Below, piece after piece: positions 26,665 to 35,067 of a DNA stretch of 64,000 nucleotides; positions within the stretch are counted from its first letter, which is position 1, and every line of letters begins with the position of its first letter. The position numbers and the translations under genes are program-made. The notes under the pieces are model-generated. The model was not told the origin of the DNA and did no database searches. It worked only from the letters and a program-made list of their open reading frames with translations. Origin of the DNA: Massilia arenae (GTDB lineage Bacteria > Pseudomonadota > Gammaproteobacteria > Burkholderiales > Burkholderiaceae_D); assembly GCF_008014745.1 (NCBI RefSeq), contig NZ_VPFD01000005.1, forward strand, positions 1 through 64,000, read 5' to 3'.

Positions 26665-26808
26665 CTATCTATCGTCATCCTGCAACACGCGATAGGCCGG
26701 CCCTTCCAGATCGTCGAACTGCCCGCTCTCGGCCGCCCCAAAGAACACCCACAAGGCCACCCCCACCACCACGACGCTGAGCGGCACCAGCAAATACAAG
26801 GCTTCCAT
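26665..26808 (-). CDS. ccoS: cbb3 oxidase assembly protein CcoS
   Basis: This is a 47-residue membrane protein: one helix (LYLLVPLSVVVVGVALWVFF) and the family pattern GAAESGQFDDLEGPAYRVL, ending in acidic residues. CcoS is needed to load copper and haem into cbb3 oxidase. The ATG at 26808 follows the ccoI stop by three bases, as in other cco clusters. The gene is easily missed because of its size. Confidence 0.93.
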   Translation of the reverse strand: MEALYLLVPLSVVVVGVALWVFFGAAESGQFDDLEGPAYRVLQDDDR

Positions 26809-26811
26809 CGT

Positions 26812-29262
26812 CTAGTCCTTTCGCAAGCGCAGCGCATTGAGCACGACCACGGCCGAACTGGCCGCCATGCCGATCCCCGCCAGCCAGGGATTCAGCAGGC
26901 CCGTCGCCGCCGCCGGAATCGCCGCCACGTTGTAGACCGTGGCCCAGGTCAGGTTCTGGCGGATCACCGCCAACGTGCGGCGCGCCGTGTCCAAGGTATC
27001 GGCCAGCGGCGCCAGGCTGTCGCCCATCAGCACCCCGTCCGCATGCAGCTGCGCCAGCTCGGCTCCGCGGCCCATCGCGAACGAGACGTCGGCCCCGCGC
27101 AGCACCGCCGCGTCGTTGATGCCGTCGCCGACCATCGCCACGATCGCGCCGTCCTGCTGCAGGCGCCGCACATAGGCCAGCTTTTCCTGCGGCAGCTTGC
27201 CGCCGATGGCGGTCGAGATGCCCAGGCGGGCCGCCACTGCCTGCGCCGCATGCTGCTCGTCGCCACTGAGCAGGATCACGGTCTTGCCGCTGTCGCGGAT
27301 GCGGCGCACCACGTCCGCGGCATCGGCCCGCAGACCATCGGCCAGGTCGAAGCGCGCCAGCCAGCCTTCGCTGTTGCCGAGCCAGACCGAGGTGGTGCCC
27401 ACCGGCGCCGCCGCGCGCGCCACGCCGCCGGCCACGCCGGCAACCCAGGCAGCGCGCCCCAGGCGGTAGTAACGCCCGTCGACCCAGCCTTCGACGCCCT
27501 GTCCGACCGTAAACTGCGTGCGTTCGGCGCGCGCCGATTCGCCCGGCGATCCGATGACTGCCTCGCGGATCCCCTGCGCCAGCGGATGCGGATTGTCGGC
27601 CTCCAGCGCGGCGGCGATGCGCAGGCAGTCGAAGCCGGCCAGGCTGCCCACCGACAGGGTCTGGCGCAGCACCGGGCGGCCATGGGTGAGCGTGCCGGTC
27701 TTGTCGAACACCACGTGAGTGGCGCGGTCGAAGGTTTCCAGCGTGTGCGGCTGCACCGACAGCACGCCGCGCCGCAACAGGCGGTCGGTGGCGGCGGCCA
27801 GCGCGGTCGGCGTGGCCAGCGACAGCGCGCACGGACACGACACCACCAGCACCGCGATCGCCACCTGCCAGGCCCGATGCGGGTCGACCTGCAGCCAGGC
27901 GAAATAGGCCAGCACGGTCAGCACCAGCAGGCCGAACACGAACCAGGCCGCCACCCGGTCGGCCCACAGGGCCAGCGCCGGTTTACCCTGTCCCGCGCGT
28001 TCGACCAGCCGCACCAGCATCGCCAGCGTGCTGTCGTGGGCGGTCGAGGTCACGCGCAGCACGATGGCGCCGGCCGCATTGAGCGCGCCGCCCGGCACCA
28101 GGTCGCCCACGCCGCGGCGCTGGGTGCGGCTCTCGCCGGTCAGGAGCGCCAGGTCGACGTCGGTCTCGCCTTCGACGATCGTGCCGTCGGCCGGCGCCGC
28201 CTGGCCGGCGCGCACCAGCACCAGGTCGTCCACCCGCAGGCTGCCGGCCGTCACCAGCTCAGTGTCGCGCAAGCGCGGATCGCCGCGCAGGCGCAGCGCC
28301 GACGGCGGCAAGCCCTGCTGCAGGCGTTCGAGCGCGCCGGCCGCCTTGCGGCGCGCGCCCAGTTCGAGATAGCGGCTGCCCAGCAGCAGGAACACGAACA
28401 TGGTCACCGAATCGAAGTACACATCGCCCTGCCCGGACACCAGCGCCTGCAGGCTGCCGGCGAAGGCGGCGCCGATCCCGAGCGCGACCGGCACGTCCAT
28501 GCCCGGCATGCCGCGCCGCAGGTCGCGCCAGGCGCCGGCAAAGAACGGCCGCGCCGAGTACAGCACCGCCGGCAAGGTCAGGAAGAACGAGGCCCAGTGC
28601 ATCAGCGCCGTCATCGTGGCGTCCATCGTGCCCTCGTCGGCCATGTACACCGGCACCGCATACATCATCACCTGCATCATCGACAGGCCGGCCACGAACA
28701 GCTGGCGGAACAGCTTCTTGCGCGCGCGCTCGAGCTGTTCGCCGTGGCGCCGCGCATCGTAGGGATAGGCGGTGTAGCCGATCGCGCGCAGGGTGCGCAA
28801 AATGCTGCTCGGGCGGCAGCCGGACGGATCCCAGCGCACGAACAGGCGCTCGGTGGCCACGTTCAGGCTGACGTCGAGCACCCCGGGCAGGTCTTGCAGG
28901 CGGCGCTCGATCAACCACACGCAGGCGGCGCAGCGGATGCCCTCCACCGTGAAGCTGGCCGAGCCATCGAAATCGCCGTCGTCGACCAGGTCGAGCTCCG
29001 GCGCATTGGCGGCTTCGAGGTCGGCCTGGGTGGCATAGGCGGTGCGGGTCGCGTAGTAGTCGGCGAAGCCGCCGTCGACAATCGCCTGGGCCGCCGCCGC
29101 GCAGCCGGGACAGCACATGCGCTCCACATTGCCGCCGATCGTGGCTTGCCAGGCGCTGTCGTGCGGCACCGGCAGGCCGCAGTGGAAGCACCCGGCGGAC
29201 TGTGTGCGTGCCTTAGTAGCGCCGGCCGCGTCGCGCACCGCTTCCTTGAGGACGGCGCTCAT
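26812..29262 (-). CDS. ccoI: Copper-exporting P1B-type ATPase for cbb3 assembly
   Basis: This CcoI/FixI-type heavy-metal P-type ATPase (816 residues) delivers copper across the inner membrane for the CuB centre. An N-terminal cysteine pair region (CFHCGLPVP) and a metal-binding domain with IRCAACVWLIE precede eight membrane helices. The ion-channel motif is CPCALSLATP, the phosphorylation loop is FDKTGTLTHG, and VGDGINDAAVL forms the hinge. I chose the ATG at 29262 because it overlaps the upstream stop as ATGA; an in-frame ATG at 29280 would add six residues. CcoS follows after three bases. Confidence 0.93.
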   Translation of the reverse strand: MSAVLKEAVRDAAGATKARTQSAGCFHCGLPVPHDSAWQATIGGNVERMCCPGCAAAAQAIVDGGFADYYATRTAYATQADLEAANAPELDLVDDGDFDGSASFTVEGIRCAACVWLIERRLQDLPGVLDVSLNVATERLFVRWDPSGCRPSSILRTLRAIGYTAYPYDARRHGEQLERARKKLFRQLFVAGLSMMQVMMYAVPVYMADEGTMDATMTALMHWASFFLTLPAVLYSARPFFAGAWRDLRRGMPGMDVPVALGIGAAFAGSLQALVSGQGDVYFDSVTMFVFLLLGSRYLELGARRKAAGALERLQQGLPPSALRLRGDPRLRDTELVTAGSLRVDDLVLVRAGQAAPADGTIVEGETDVDLALLTGESRTQRRGVGDLVPGGALNAAGAIVLRVTSTAHDSTLAMLVRLVERAGQGKPALALWADRVAAWFVFGLLVLTVLAYFAWLQVDPHRAWQVAIAVLVVSCPCALSLATPTALAAATDRLLRRGVLSVQPHTLETFDRATHVVFDKTGTLTHGRPVLRQTLSVGSLAGFDCLRIAAALEADNPHPLAQGIREAVIGSPGESARAERTQFTVGQGVEGWVDGRYYRLGRAAWVAGVAGGVARAAAPVGTTSVWLGNSEGWLARFDLADGLRADAADVVRRIRDSGKTVILLSGDEQHAAQAVAARLGISTAIGGKLPQEKLAYVRRLQQDGAIVAMVGDGINDAAVLRGADVSFAMGRGAELAQLHADGVLMGDSLAPLADTLDTARRTLAVIRQNLTWATVYNVAAIPAAATGLLNPWLAGIGMAASSAVVVLNALRLRKD

Positions 29263-30032
29263 GCCGGGCTCCCAAGGCAAAGCTCATGCATCCAGCCCGC
29301 CGGCAGTCCCCCGGCGGCGCGTGCCAGGCCCAGGATGCCGAAGGCCAGGATCGCCAGAGCGCAGCAAAGGCGCACGGTTCGCCGTGCCATCAAGGCGCGC
29401 AGGCGGCCGCCCGCCAGGCCGAGCGCGGCGAGCATCGGCAGCGTGCCCAGGCCGAACGCCAGCATCACGCCGGCGCCTCCAAGCGCCGAGCCGCTCAGCA
29501 TGGCCGTCACCAGCACGCTGTACACCATCCCGCACGGCAGCCAGCCCCACAGTGCGCCGAGCGCGAACATGCGCCCACCACCAGCCCTGGCGCCGTTCGC
29601 GCGCCGCAGCAGCGGCGCGAGATGGCGCCACAATGCCTGGCCGGCCTGCTCGACGCGAGCCAGGCCGCGCCAGGCATCCATCAGGAACAGCCCCAGCGCC
29701 ACCAGCATCAGGTTCGCTGCCCAATAAAAGCCTGCCTGCAGGGCCGGCAACAATGCCAGCGATGCGGCACTGCCGGCCAATCCCCCCGCCAGTGCGCCGG
29801 CCGTCATATAGCTGGCGATGCGGCCGGCGTTATAGGCCCCGACCCAGGTGAGCGACGCGCTCGCGGTGCTGCTGCGCACCGGCACCGGGAAAGCCGGTTC
29901 CCGCAAGGCCGGGGTGGGCTGGCGGGGGCGCGGCAGCGACAGCGCGCCGACGATCCCGCCGCACATGCCGGCGCAATGCACGCTGCCGGCCAGGCCGACG
30001 AGGAACACCGGAAACAGGCTGACGCCGCTCAT
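29259..30032 (-). CDS. TauE/SafE-like membrane protein of cco clusters
   Basis: This is a 257-residue polytopic membrane protein starting MSGVSLFPVFLVGLAGSVHC and then AGMCGG. The HCxxMC motif in the first helix is typical of the COG2836 group found beside ccoI and thought to take part in metal transport. About six membrane helices follow, interrupted by a Pro/Arg-rich loop near residues 35-60. It ends in ATGA overlap with ccoI, so the two are coupled. The annotation as a sulfite exporter is by superfamily only; copper handling for the oxidase is the better guess. Confidence 0.82.
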   Translation of the reverse strand: MSGVSLFPVFLVGLAGSVHCAGMCGGIVGALSLPRPRQPTPALREPAFPVPVRSSTASASLTWVGAYNAGRIASYMTAGALAGGLAGSAASLALLPALQAGFYWAANLMLVALGLFLMDAWRGLARVEQAGQALWRHLAPLLRRANGARAGGGRMFALGALWGWLPCGMVYSVLVTAMLSGSALGGAGVMLAFGLGTLPMLAALGLAGGRLRALMARRTVRLCCALAILAFGILGLARAAGGLPAGWMHELCLGSPA

Positions 30033-30041
30033 GGATCGCCC

Positions 30042-31502
30042 CTAGACGGTTTGCGAGTGGCGCGGCCCCTCGCCCGGCCGGGCGAGGTAGCGGTCGAACA
30101 CCATGCACACGTTGCGGATCAACAGGCGGCCCTTCATCGTGACGGTGAGCCACTCCGGCCCCACCTGCACCAGGCCGTCATCCTGCATTTTGCGCAGCGC
30201 GGCCAGCTCGGCGGCGAAGTGCTGGTCGAAAGCGATCGGGAAAGCCTGCTCGATGGCCGGGATCGACAGCTCGAACTGGCACATCAGCTTCTGGATGATC
30301 GCGCGGCGCAGCGCGTCGTCCATCGACAGGCGGATGCCGCGCTGCACCGGCAATTCGTTCTGGTCGATCAGGTCGTAGTATTCGTCGAGCGTCTTGACGT
30401 TCTGGCTGTAGGTGGCGCCCACCGCGCCGATGCTCGACACGCCGCAGGCCACCAGGTCGGCGTCGGCATGGGTCGAGTAGCCCTGGAAGTTGCGGTGCAG
30501 GCGGCCCTGGCGCTGGGCCACGGCCAGGTCGTCGTCCGGCTTGGCGAAATGGTCCATGCCGATGTACACATAGCCGGCCGCGCCGAGACGCTCGATGCAC
30601 AGCTGGAGCATCTTGAGCTTGGTGTCGCTGTCCGGCATGTCTGCGTCCAGGATGCGCCGCTGCGGCTTGAACAGGTGGGGCATGTGGGCGTAGTGGTAAA
30701 CCGAGATGCGGTCAGGGCTGGCCTTGATTACCTTGTCCAGGGTTTGCGTCATGCTGTCCAGCGTCTGCTTCGGCAGGCCGTAGATCAGGTCGATGCTCAC
30801 CGAACGGAAACCCGCGGCGCGCGCGGCGTCGATGATGGCCACCGTCTCGGCCTCGGGCTGGACCCGGTTGACCGCCTTCTGCACGTCCGGGTCGAAATCC
30901 TGGACGCCCAGGCTGATCCGGTTGAAACCCTGGCGCCGCAGGCTGTGCACCCGTTCGGTCGAGACGGTGCGCGGGTCGACCTCGATCGAATACTCACCGC
31001 GCTCGTCAGGCGCGAAGCTGAAGCAGCGCCGCAGGTGCGTCATCAGCTCGCCCATCTGCTCGTCCGACAGGTAAGTGGGGGTGCCGCCGCCGAAGTGCAG
31101 CTGCTCGACCTCGTTCATGCCGGCGAACAGCAGGCCCTGCATCTCGACCTCGCGCTTCAGGTAAGACAGGTAAGTGGCCGCCTTGTCGCGGCGCTTGGTG
31201 ACGATCTTGTTGCAGGCGCAGTAATAGCAGACGCTTTCGCAGAACGGGATATGCAGGTACAGCGATAGCGGACGCTTGCCGCGGGTGCGCACGCTGGCCA
31301 CTGCGTGCAGGTAGTCGCGGTAGCCGAAGTCGGGGCTGAAGCGATCGGCCGTCGGGTAGGAGGTATAACGGGGGCCGGATTTGCCGAGCCGGGCCAGCAG
31401 GTCGCCATCGAATTCGACGACCGGATGGAGCACGATGGCGGGTTGGGACGGTGACTGGGTGGGGGCCGGCGCGGGGGACGCCGCTTGCACTTCTGCGAAC
31501 AT
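30042..31502 (-). CDS. hemN: Oxygen-independent coproporphyrinogen III dehydrogenase
   Basis: This radical SAM enzyme converts coproporphyrinogen III to protoporphyrinogen IX without oxygen, allowing haem synthesis for cytochromes under low oxygen. The cluster motif HIPFCESVCYYCACNK gives C88, C92, C95 and the extra C97 of genuine HemN. GPRYTSYPTADRFSP near residues 43-57 is also diagnostic. The 486 residues include an N-terminal extension of about 30 Pro/Ala-rich residues. I start at ATG 31502, which has GGAG about ten bases upstream; an ATG-less extension to 31544 is unlikely. An FNR box lies at exact class II distance from a -10 element upstream. It shares orientation with the cco genes. 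Confidence 0.95.
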   Translation of the reverse strand: MFAEVQAASPAPAPTQSPSQPAIVLHPVVEFDGDLLARLGKSGPRYTSYPTADRFSPDFGYRDYLHAVASVRTRGKRPLSLYLHIPFCESVCYYCACNKIVTKRRDKAATYLSYLKREVEMQGLLFAGMNEVEQLHFGGGTPTYLSDEQMGELMTHLRRCFSFAPDERGEYSIEVDPRTVSTERVHSLRRQGFNRISLGVQDFDPDVQKAVNRVQPEAETVAIIDAARAAGFRSVSIDLIYGLPKQTLDSMTQTLDKVIKASPDRISVYHYAHMPHLFKPQRRILDADMPDSDTKLKMLQLCIERLGAAGYVYIGMDHFAKPDDDLAVAQRQGRLHRNFQGYSTHADADLVACGVSSIGAVGATYSQNVKTLDEYYDLIDQNELPVQRGIRLSMDDALRRAIIQKLMCQFELSIPAIEQAFPIAFDQHFAAELAALRKMQDDGLVQVGPEWLTVTMKGRLLIRNVCMVFDRYLARPGEGPRHSQTV

Positions 31503-31563
31503 GACTGAGGTACTCCAGCTGCTGGCCACTTTGCGGAAATGCAAAGTGGCACGATTAGCTGTC

Positions 31564-31569
31564 AGTTTA
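31564..31569 (-). promoter_or_regulatory. -10 element of the FNR-dependent hemN promoter
   Basis: TAAACT (read on the minus strand from 31569) begins 29.5 bases from the centre of the FNR box, the exact class II geometry in which FNR sits at -41.5. The predicted start is near 31557. Confidence 0.55.
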
Positions 31570-31591
31570 TTGATCTACTTCACGCGAATCC

Positions 31592-31605
31592 TTGACATGC
31601 ATCAA
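31592..31605 (-). promoter_or_regulatory. FNR box upstream of hemN
   Basis: TTGACATGCATCAA differs from the consensus at one position. It lies about 90 bases before the hemN start codon and about 15 bases before the stop of the converging-side receptor gene boundary at 31622. Confidence 0.8.
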
Positions 31606-31621
31606 ATATGGAAGAGTTGAC

Positions 31622-33184
31622 CTAGCCGCCGTGCTTGAACTTGAATACCGACAAGGCCAGCGACAGGCGCGCTGCTTCATCGGCCACGCTGCCCGACGAC
31701 ACGGCCGATTCCTCGACCTGGGCGGCGTTCTGCCGCGTGATCGCGTCCAGCTCGTTCATGGCCGCATTGACGCCCAGGATGTCCTGGGCCTGTTCGCGGC
31801 TGGCGGCGGTGATCGCGCTCATGATGGCGGCCGCCTCGGCCACCTGGTCGACCACCGTGCGCATGGTCTGGCCGGCCTGGCCGACCAGTTCGGTTCCCTC
31901 GCCCACGTGGCCGCTGGAGACCTCGATCAGTCCCTTGATCTCCTTGGCGGCGCCGGCGGTGCGCTGGGCCAGGCTGCGCACTTCGCCGGCCACGACGGCG
32001 AAACCGCGCCCCTGCTCGCCGGCCCTGGCCGCCTCCACCGCCGCGTTCAGCGCCAGTAGATTGGTCTGGAAGGCGATGCCGTCGATCAGGCCGATGATGT
32101 CGCCGATGCGGTTGGCCGAACCGCTGATCCGGTCCATGGTCTGGCCGACACGCTCGACGGCCTGGCCGCCCTGGCCAGCCACCGTGGTGGCGGCCAGCAC
32201 CATGCCGTCGGCCTGCACCGCACTGTCGGTATTGCGGCCGGCGGCGCGCGCGATATTACCCAGGCTGCTCGCGGTCTGCTCCAGGCTGGCGGCCTGGGCT
32301 TCGGTACGGCTGGCCAGGTCGGCATTGCCGGCGGCGATCGCGCGGGTGGCCAGTTCGATCGAGCTGACGTTGTCGCGTACGTCGCCCATGATCGCAGTCA
32401 GGTTGATGTTCAGCTGGCGCAGCGCCAGCTGCAGCCGGCCGATTTCCCCGCCGCCAGGCGCCGGAACGGGACGCGCCAGGTCGCCGCCGGCCAGCGCGTA
32501 GACGGTCGCGACGGCATCCTGCAGGGGGCGCGCGATGCTGCGGTTGAGTTCATACCAGACCGCCAGCGAGGCCAGCACGCCGGCGCCGGCCAGCACGCGC
32601 CAGGCCGGGCCATCGGCGGCGGCTCCAAGCGCGGCCAGCAACAAGGCCTGCGCGCCCATCATCCAGCCCACACGCTGGCGCAGCGGCAGCTCGCGCACGG
32701 CGGTCAGGACGTTCAGGCGCCGGCGCCAGCCGGTGCGCACCACCTGCCCGCGCACGATGCCCAGGCCACGCGCCTGGCCGGCGCGGATCTGGCGGTACAG
32801 CCGGTCGGCCTGCCCGACCTGCTCGCGGGTGGGCGCGGTGCGCACCGACATATAGCCGGTCACGCGGCCGCGCTCCTGGATCGGCACCACGTTGGCCACT
32901 ACCCAGTAGAAGTCGCCGTTCTTGCGGCGGTTCTTGACCAGGCCGGTCCAGGGTTCGCCCGCCTGCAGGGTCGCCCACAGGTCGGCGAAGGCTTCGGGCG
33001 GCATGTCGGGGTGGCGCACCATATTATGGGCCTTGCCCAGCAGCTCGCCCTCGCTGAAACCGCTGACGTCGACGAAGCTCGGGTTGACGTAGGTGATGCG
33101 GCCCTTGGTATCGGTCTTCGAGACGATCGACTGTCCCGGCTGCATGACATATTCGGTTCCGGTGACTGGCTGGTTATTGCGCAC
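31622..33184 (-). CDS. PAS-containing methyl-accepting chemotaxis protein (Aer-like)
   Basis: This is an energy- or redox-taxis receptor of 520 residues. The N-terminal PAS domain (about 20-110) carries the Aer-type pattern [20 protein letters not shown] and [17 protein letters not shown], which suggests FAD binding as in Aer. A pair of hydrophobic segments near 175-215 anchors it, and the C-terminal signalling domain has the hairpin tip [20 protein letters not shown]. There is no C-terminal CheR/CheB pentapeptide. The start is GTG at 33184 with AAGGAG eight bases upstream. An FNR box and a TAGAAT -10 at class II spacing lie upstream, so expression rises at low oxygen. Confidence 0.92.
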   Translation of the reverse strand: MRNNQPVTGTEYVMQPGQSIVSKTDTKGRITYVNPSFVDVSGFSEGELLGKAHNMVRHPDMPPEAFADLWATLQAGEPWTGLVKNRRKNGDFYWVVANVVPIQERGRVTGYMSVRTAPTREQVGQADRLYRQIRAGQARGLGIVRGQVVRTGWRRRLNVLTAVRELPLRQRVGWMMGAQALLLAALGAAADGPAWRVLAGAGVLASLAVWYELNRSIARPLQDAVATVYALAGGDLARPVPAPGGGEIGRLQLALRQLNINLTAIMGDVRDNVSSIELATRAIAAGNADLASRTEAQAASLEQTASSLGNIARAAGRNTDSAVQADGMVLAATTVAGQGGQAVERVGQTMDRISGSANRIGDIIGLIDGIAFQTNLLALNAAVEAARAGEQGRGFAVVAGEVRSLAQRTAGAAKEIKGLIEVSSGHVGEGTELVGQAGQTMRTVVDQVAEAAAIMSAITAASREQAQDILGVNAAMNELDAITRQNAAQVEESAVSSGSVADEAARLSLALSVFKFKHGG

Positions 33185-33226
33185 TGTGCTCGCTCCTTAT
33201 TGCTTTTGAGAAATATAGTTTATTGT

Positions 33227-33232
33227 ATTCTA
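33227..33232 (-). promoter_or_regulatory. -10 element of the receptor gene promoter
   Basis: TAGAAT on the minus strand matches the sigma-70 -10 consensus at five of six positions. Its first base is 29.5 bases from the centre of the FNR-like box at 33255-33268, the class II distance. The predicted start is near 33220, giving a leader of about 36 bases. Confidence 0.6.
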
Positions 33233-33254
33233 ACGACGAGCAAATGCGAAAAAT

Positions 33255-33268
33255 ATGACCTGCATCAA
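33255..33268 (-). promoter_or_regulatory. FNR-like box, proximal to the receptor gene
   Basis: Read on the minus strand the site is TTGATGCAGGTCAT: one perfect half-site and one with two mismatches. Placement relative to TAGAAT supports function. Confidence 0.65.
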
Positions 33269-33307
33269 AAATGCGATGGTCCACCGTGCTATGTAACCAA
33301 GAGAATC

Positions 33308-33321
33308 TTGATTTGCTTCAA
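33308..33321. promoter_or_regulatory. Second FNR box between receptor and YdjM-like genes
   Basis: TTGATTTGCTTCAA has one mismatch to the consensus. It is about 100 bases upstream of the predicted receptor start site, and only 29 bases before the ATG of the plus-strand membrane hydrolase, where bound FNR would more likely repress than activate. Confidence 0.65.
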
Positions 33322-33349
33322 TGTCTTGCTTTCACGGTAAACTTGTGGG

Positions 33350-34573
33350 ATGGACAATCTCACTCACTCCCTGGTGGGCCTGGCGCTGGGCGAACTCGCC
33401 AACCGCACCCTGCCCGCCCATCCCGATCCCGATAAAACGCGCACGCGCCGCCGTGTGCTGCTCGCCACCGGCGCGCTGGCCAGCAATTTCCCCGACCTGG
33501 ACCTGGTGCTGACGCCCTTGCTCGCGCCGCCGCTCGGCTATCTGCTGCACCACCGCGGCCATACGCATACGCTGCTGTATGCCCTGCCCCAGATCGCGCT
33601 GCTGCTCGGCCTGCTCTGGCTGCTGTGGCCGGGCGCACGGCGGCTGATGCGTGATGACCGCCCGGCGCGGCGCGCGGTGCTGGCCACTGCCGCCGTCGGC
33701 ATGGTGCTGCACCTGTCGCTCGACTTCCTGAACGTGTATGGCGTGCACCCCTTCCACCCGCTCGATTCGCGCTGGCTATATGGCGACATGGTGTTCATCA
33801 TCGAACCGGTGTTCTGGACCGCGCTCGGGATCGCGCTGGCCTTGCTGGTGCCGAACCGGGTGCTGCGCTGGCTGTTCGCGGCCCTGATCCTGGCCGCGCC
33901 GGTGCTGTTTACCTATATGGGCTTCCTGCAGTGGGGTTCGCTGGCCGGCCTGCTGATGGTGGCGGGTGTCGTGGCCGTGATGGCGCGCCGTGGCGGGTCG
34001 GCCGGCCTGGTCACCGCGATCGTGGCCTGCCTGGGCTTCATCGCGGTGCAGGGCGTGGCTGGCCACCTCGCGCGCGAGCAGATCCGGTCGGCGCTGGCCC
34101 AGCTCGAGCCGGGCAGCCGCATCCTCGACATGCCGCTGTCGGCCTTCCCCTCCAATCCCCTGTGCTGGTCGTTCGCAACCATTACCGACAATGGCGGCGC
34201 CGGCAGCTATGCGGTGCGCATCGGCGCCCTGAGCCTGGCGCCAGGCGTGAGCGACGTCGCGGCCTGCCCGGCGCGCTTTGGCGGCGAGCCGGGGGCAGCC
34301 GGGCTAGAGCGCACACTGTCATGGAAATACAAGGAAGACGGCAGCCTGGCCGGCCTGCGCGCGCTACAGCAGGATAACTGCCACTTCGACGGCTGGCTGC
34401 GCTTCGCGCGCGTGCCTTCCCTGATCGACGGCAAGGCCACCGATATCCGCTTCAGCGCGCCCGGGGTCGATAATTTCTCGACCTTGCCATATGCGGAGAT
34501 GGCGGACCGGCCCTGCCCGGCGCCGGTGCCGCAGTGGGATCGGCCGCGCCAGGATCTGCTGGATGGGCGATGA
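33350..34573 (+). CDS. YdjM/DUF457-like membrane-bound metal-dependent hydrolase
   Basis: This is a 407-residue membrane protein of the family annotated as inner-membrane metal-dependent hydrolase (YbcI/YdjM, DUF457). The N-terminal signature MDNLTHSLVGLALGEL and the later GYLLHHRGHTHTLLYALPQ supply the conserved His and Asp (FPDLDLV) residues. Five or six membrane helices lie between 45 and 260. The C-terminal 150 residues form a soluble, presumably periplasmic domain. The biochemical substrate is unknown; E. coli YdjM is induced in the SOS response. An FNR-type site lies immediately upstream. Confidence 0.85.
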   Translation: MDNLTHSLVGLALGELANRTLPAHPDPDKTRTRRRVLLATGALASNFPDLDLVLTPLLAPPLGYLLHHRGHTHTLLYALPQIALLLGLLWLLWPGARRLMRDDRPARRAVLATAAVGMVLHLSLDFLNVYGVHPFHPLDSRWLYGDMVFIIEPVFWTALGIALALLVPNRVLRWLFAALILAAPVLFTYMGFLQWGSLAGLLMVAGVVAVMARRGGSAGLVTAIVACLGFIAVQGVAGHLAREQIRSALAQLEPGSRILDMPLSAFPSNPLCWSFATITDNGGAGSYAVRIGALSLAPGVSDVAACPARFGGEPGAAGLERTLSWKYKEDGSLAGLRALQQDNCHFDGWLRFARVPSLIDGKATDIRFSAPGVDNFSTLPYAEMADRPCPAPVPQWDRPRQDLLDGR

Positions 34574-34671
34574 ACGGCGTGCGTCAAAAGTAGATCCTAA
34601 AGCAGAGCCGGATTTCACGCCCGGTAACGTATGATCGAACGCAACCGTCCCGAGACCGAACAGGAGGATTG

Positions 34672-35067
34672 ATGACTACCGAACTTGCCCTGCTGGCCTG
34701 GACCCTGGTGCTGGCCCTGGTCCAGATCCTGCTGCCCTCCACCCTGCGTACCCAGGAGACGGGCGCGCAATACAATATGAGCGCACGCGATGGCGCCGCG
34801 CCGCCGCCGCGCCCGGTGACGGCGCGCCTGCAGCGGGCGCAGGCCAATCTGTTCGAGACCCTGCCGCTGTTCGCGGCGGCGGTGCTGATCGCCCATGTAT
34901 CGGGCACGCACGGCGCCTTGACCTTGTGGGGTTGCTGGCTCTACCTGGTGGCGCGCATCGTCTACGTGCCGCTGTACGCGGCCGGCATCCCGGTGCTGCG
35001 CACGCTGGTGTGGTTGGTGTCGGTGACGGGCCTGGTGCTGATCCTGCTGGCGCTGCTGACGGCCTAG
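34672..35067 (+). CDS. MAPEG-family membrane protein
   Basis: This 131-residue four-helix membrane protein belongs to the MAPEG group (membrane-associated eicosanoid and glutathione metabolism). The pattern TARLQRAQANLFETLPLFAA in the second helix region is the family signature. Bacterial members are poorly characterised; glutathione conjugation or peroxide reduction are possible. The ATG at 34672 has AGGAGG four bases before; a TTG one codon earlier is less likely. It overlaps the end of the converging muramidase gene by 4 bases. Confidence 0.9.
   Translation: MTTELALLAWTLVLALVQILLPSTLRTQETGAQYNMSARDGAAPPPRPVTARLQRAQANLFETLPLFAAAVLIAHVSGTHGALTLWGCWLYLVARIVYVPLYAAGIPVLRTLVWLVSVTGLVLILLALLTA

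Noticed and set aside
26629..29727. 1032-residue plus-strand open frame
   Set aside because: It is antisense to ccoS, ccoI and the TauE-like gene, whose motifs are unmistakable.
31570..31583. TTGATCTACTTCAC as a second FNR site before hemN
   Set aside because: Only one half-site matches, and it overlaps the predicted -10 region of the better-placed site.
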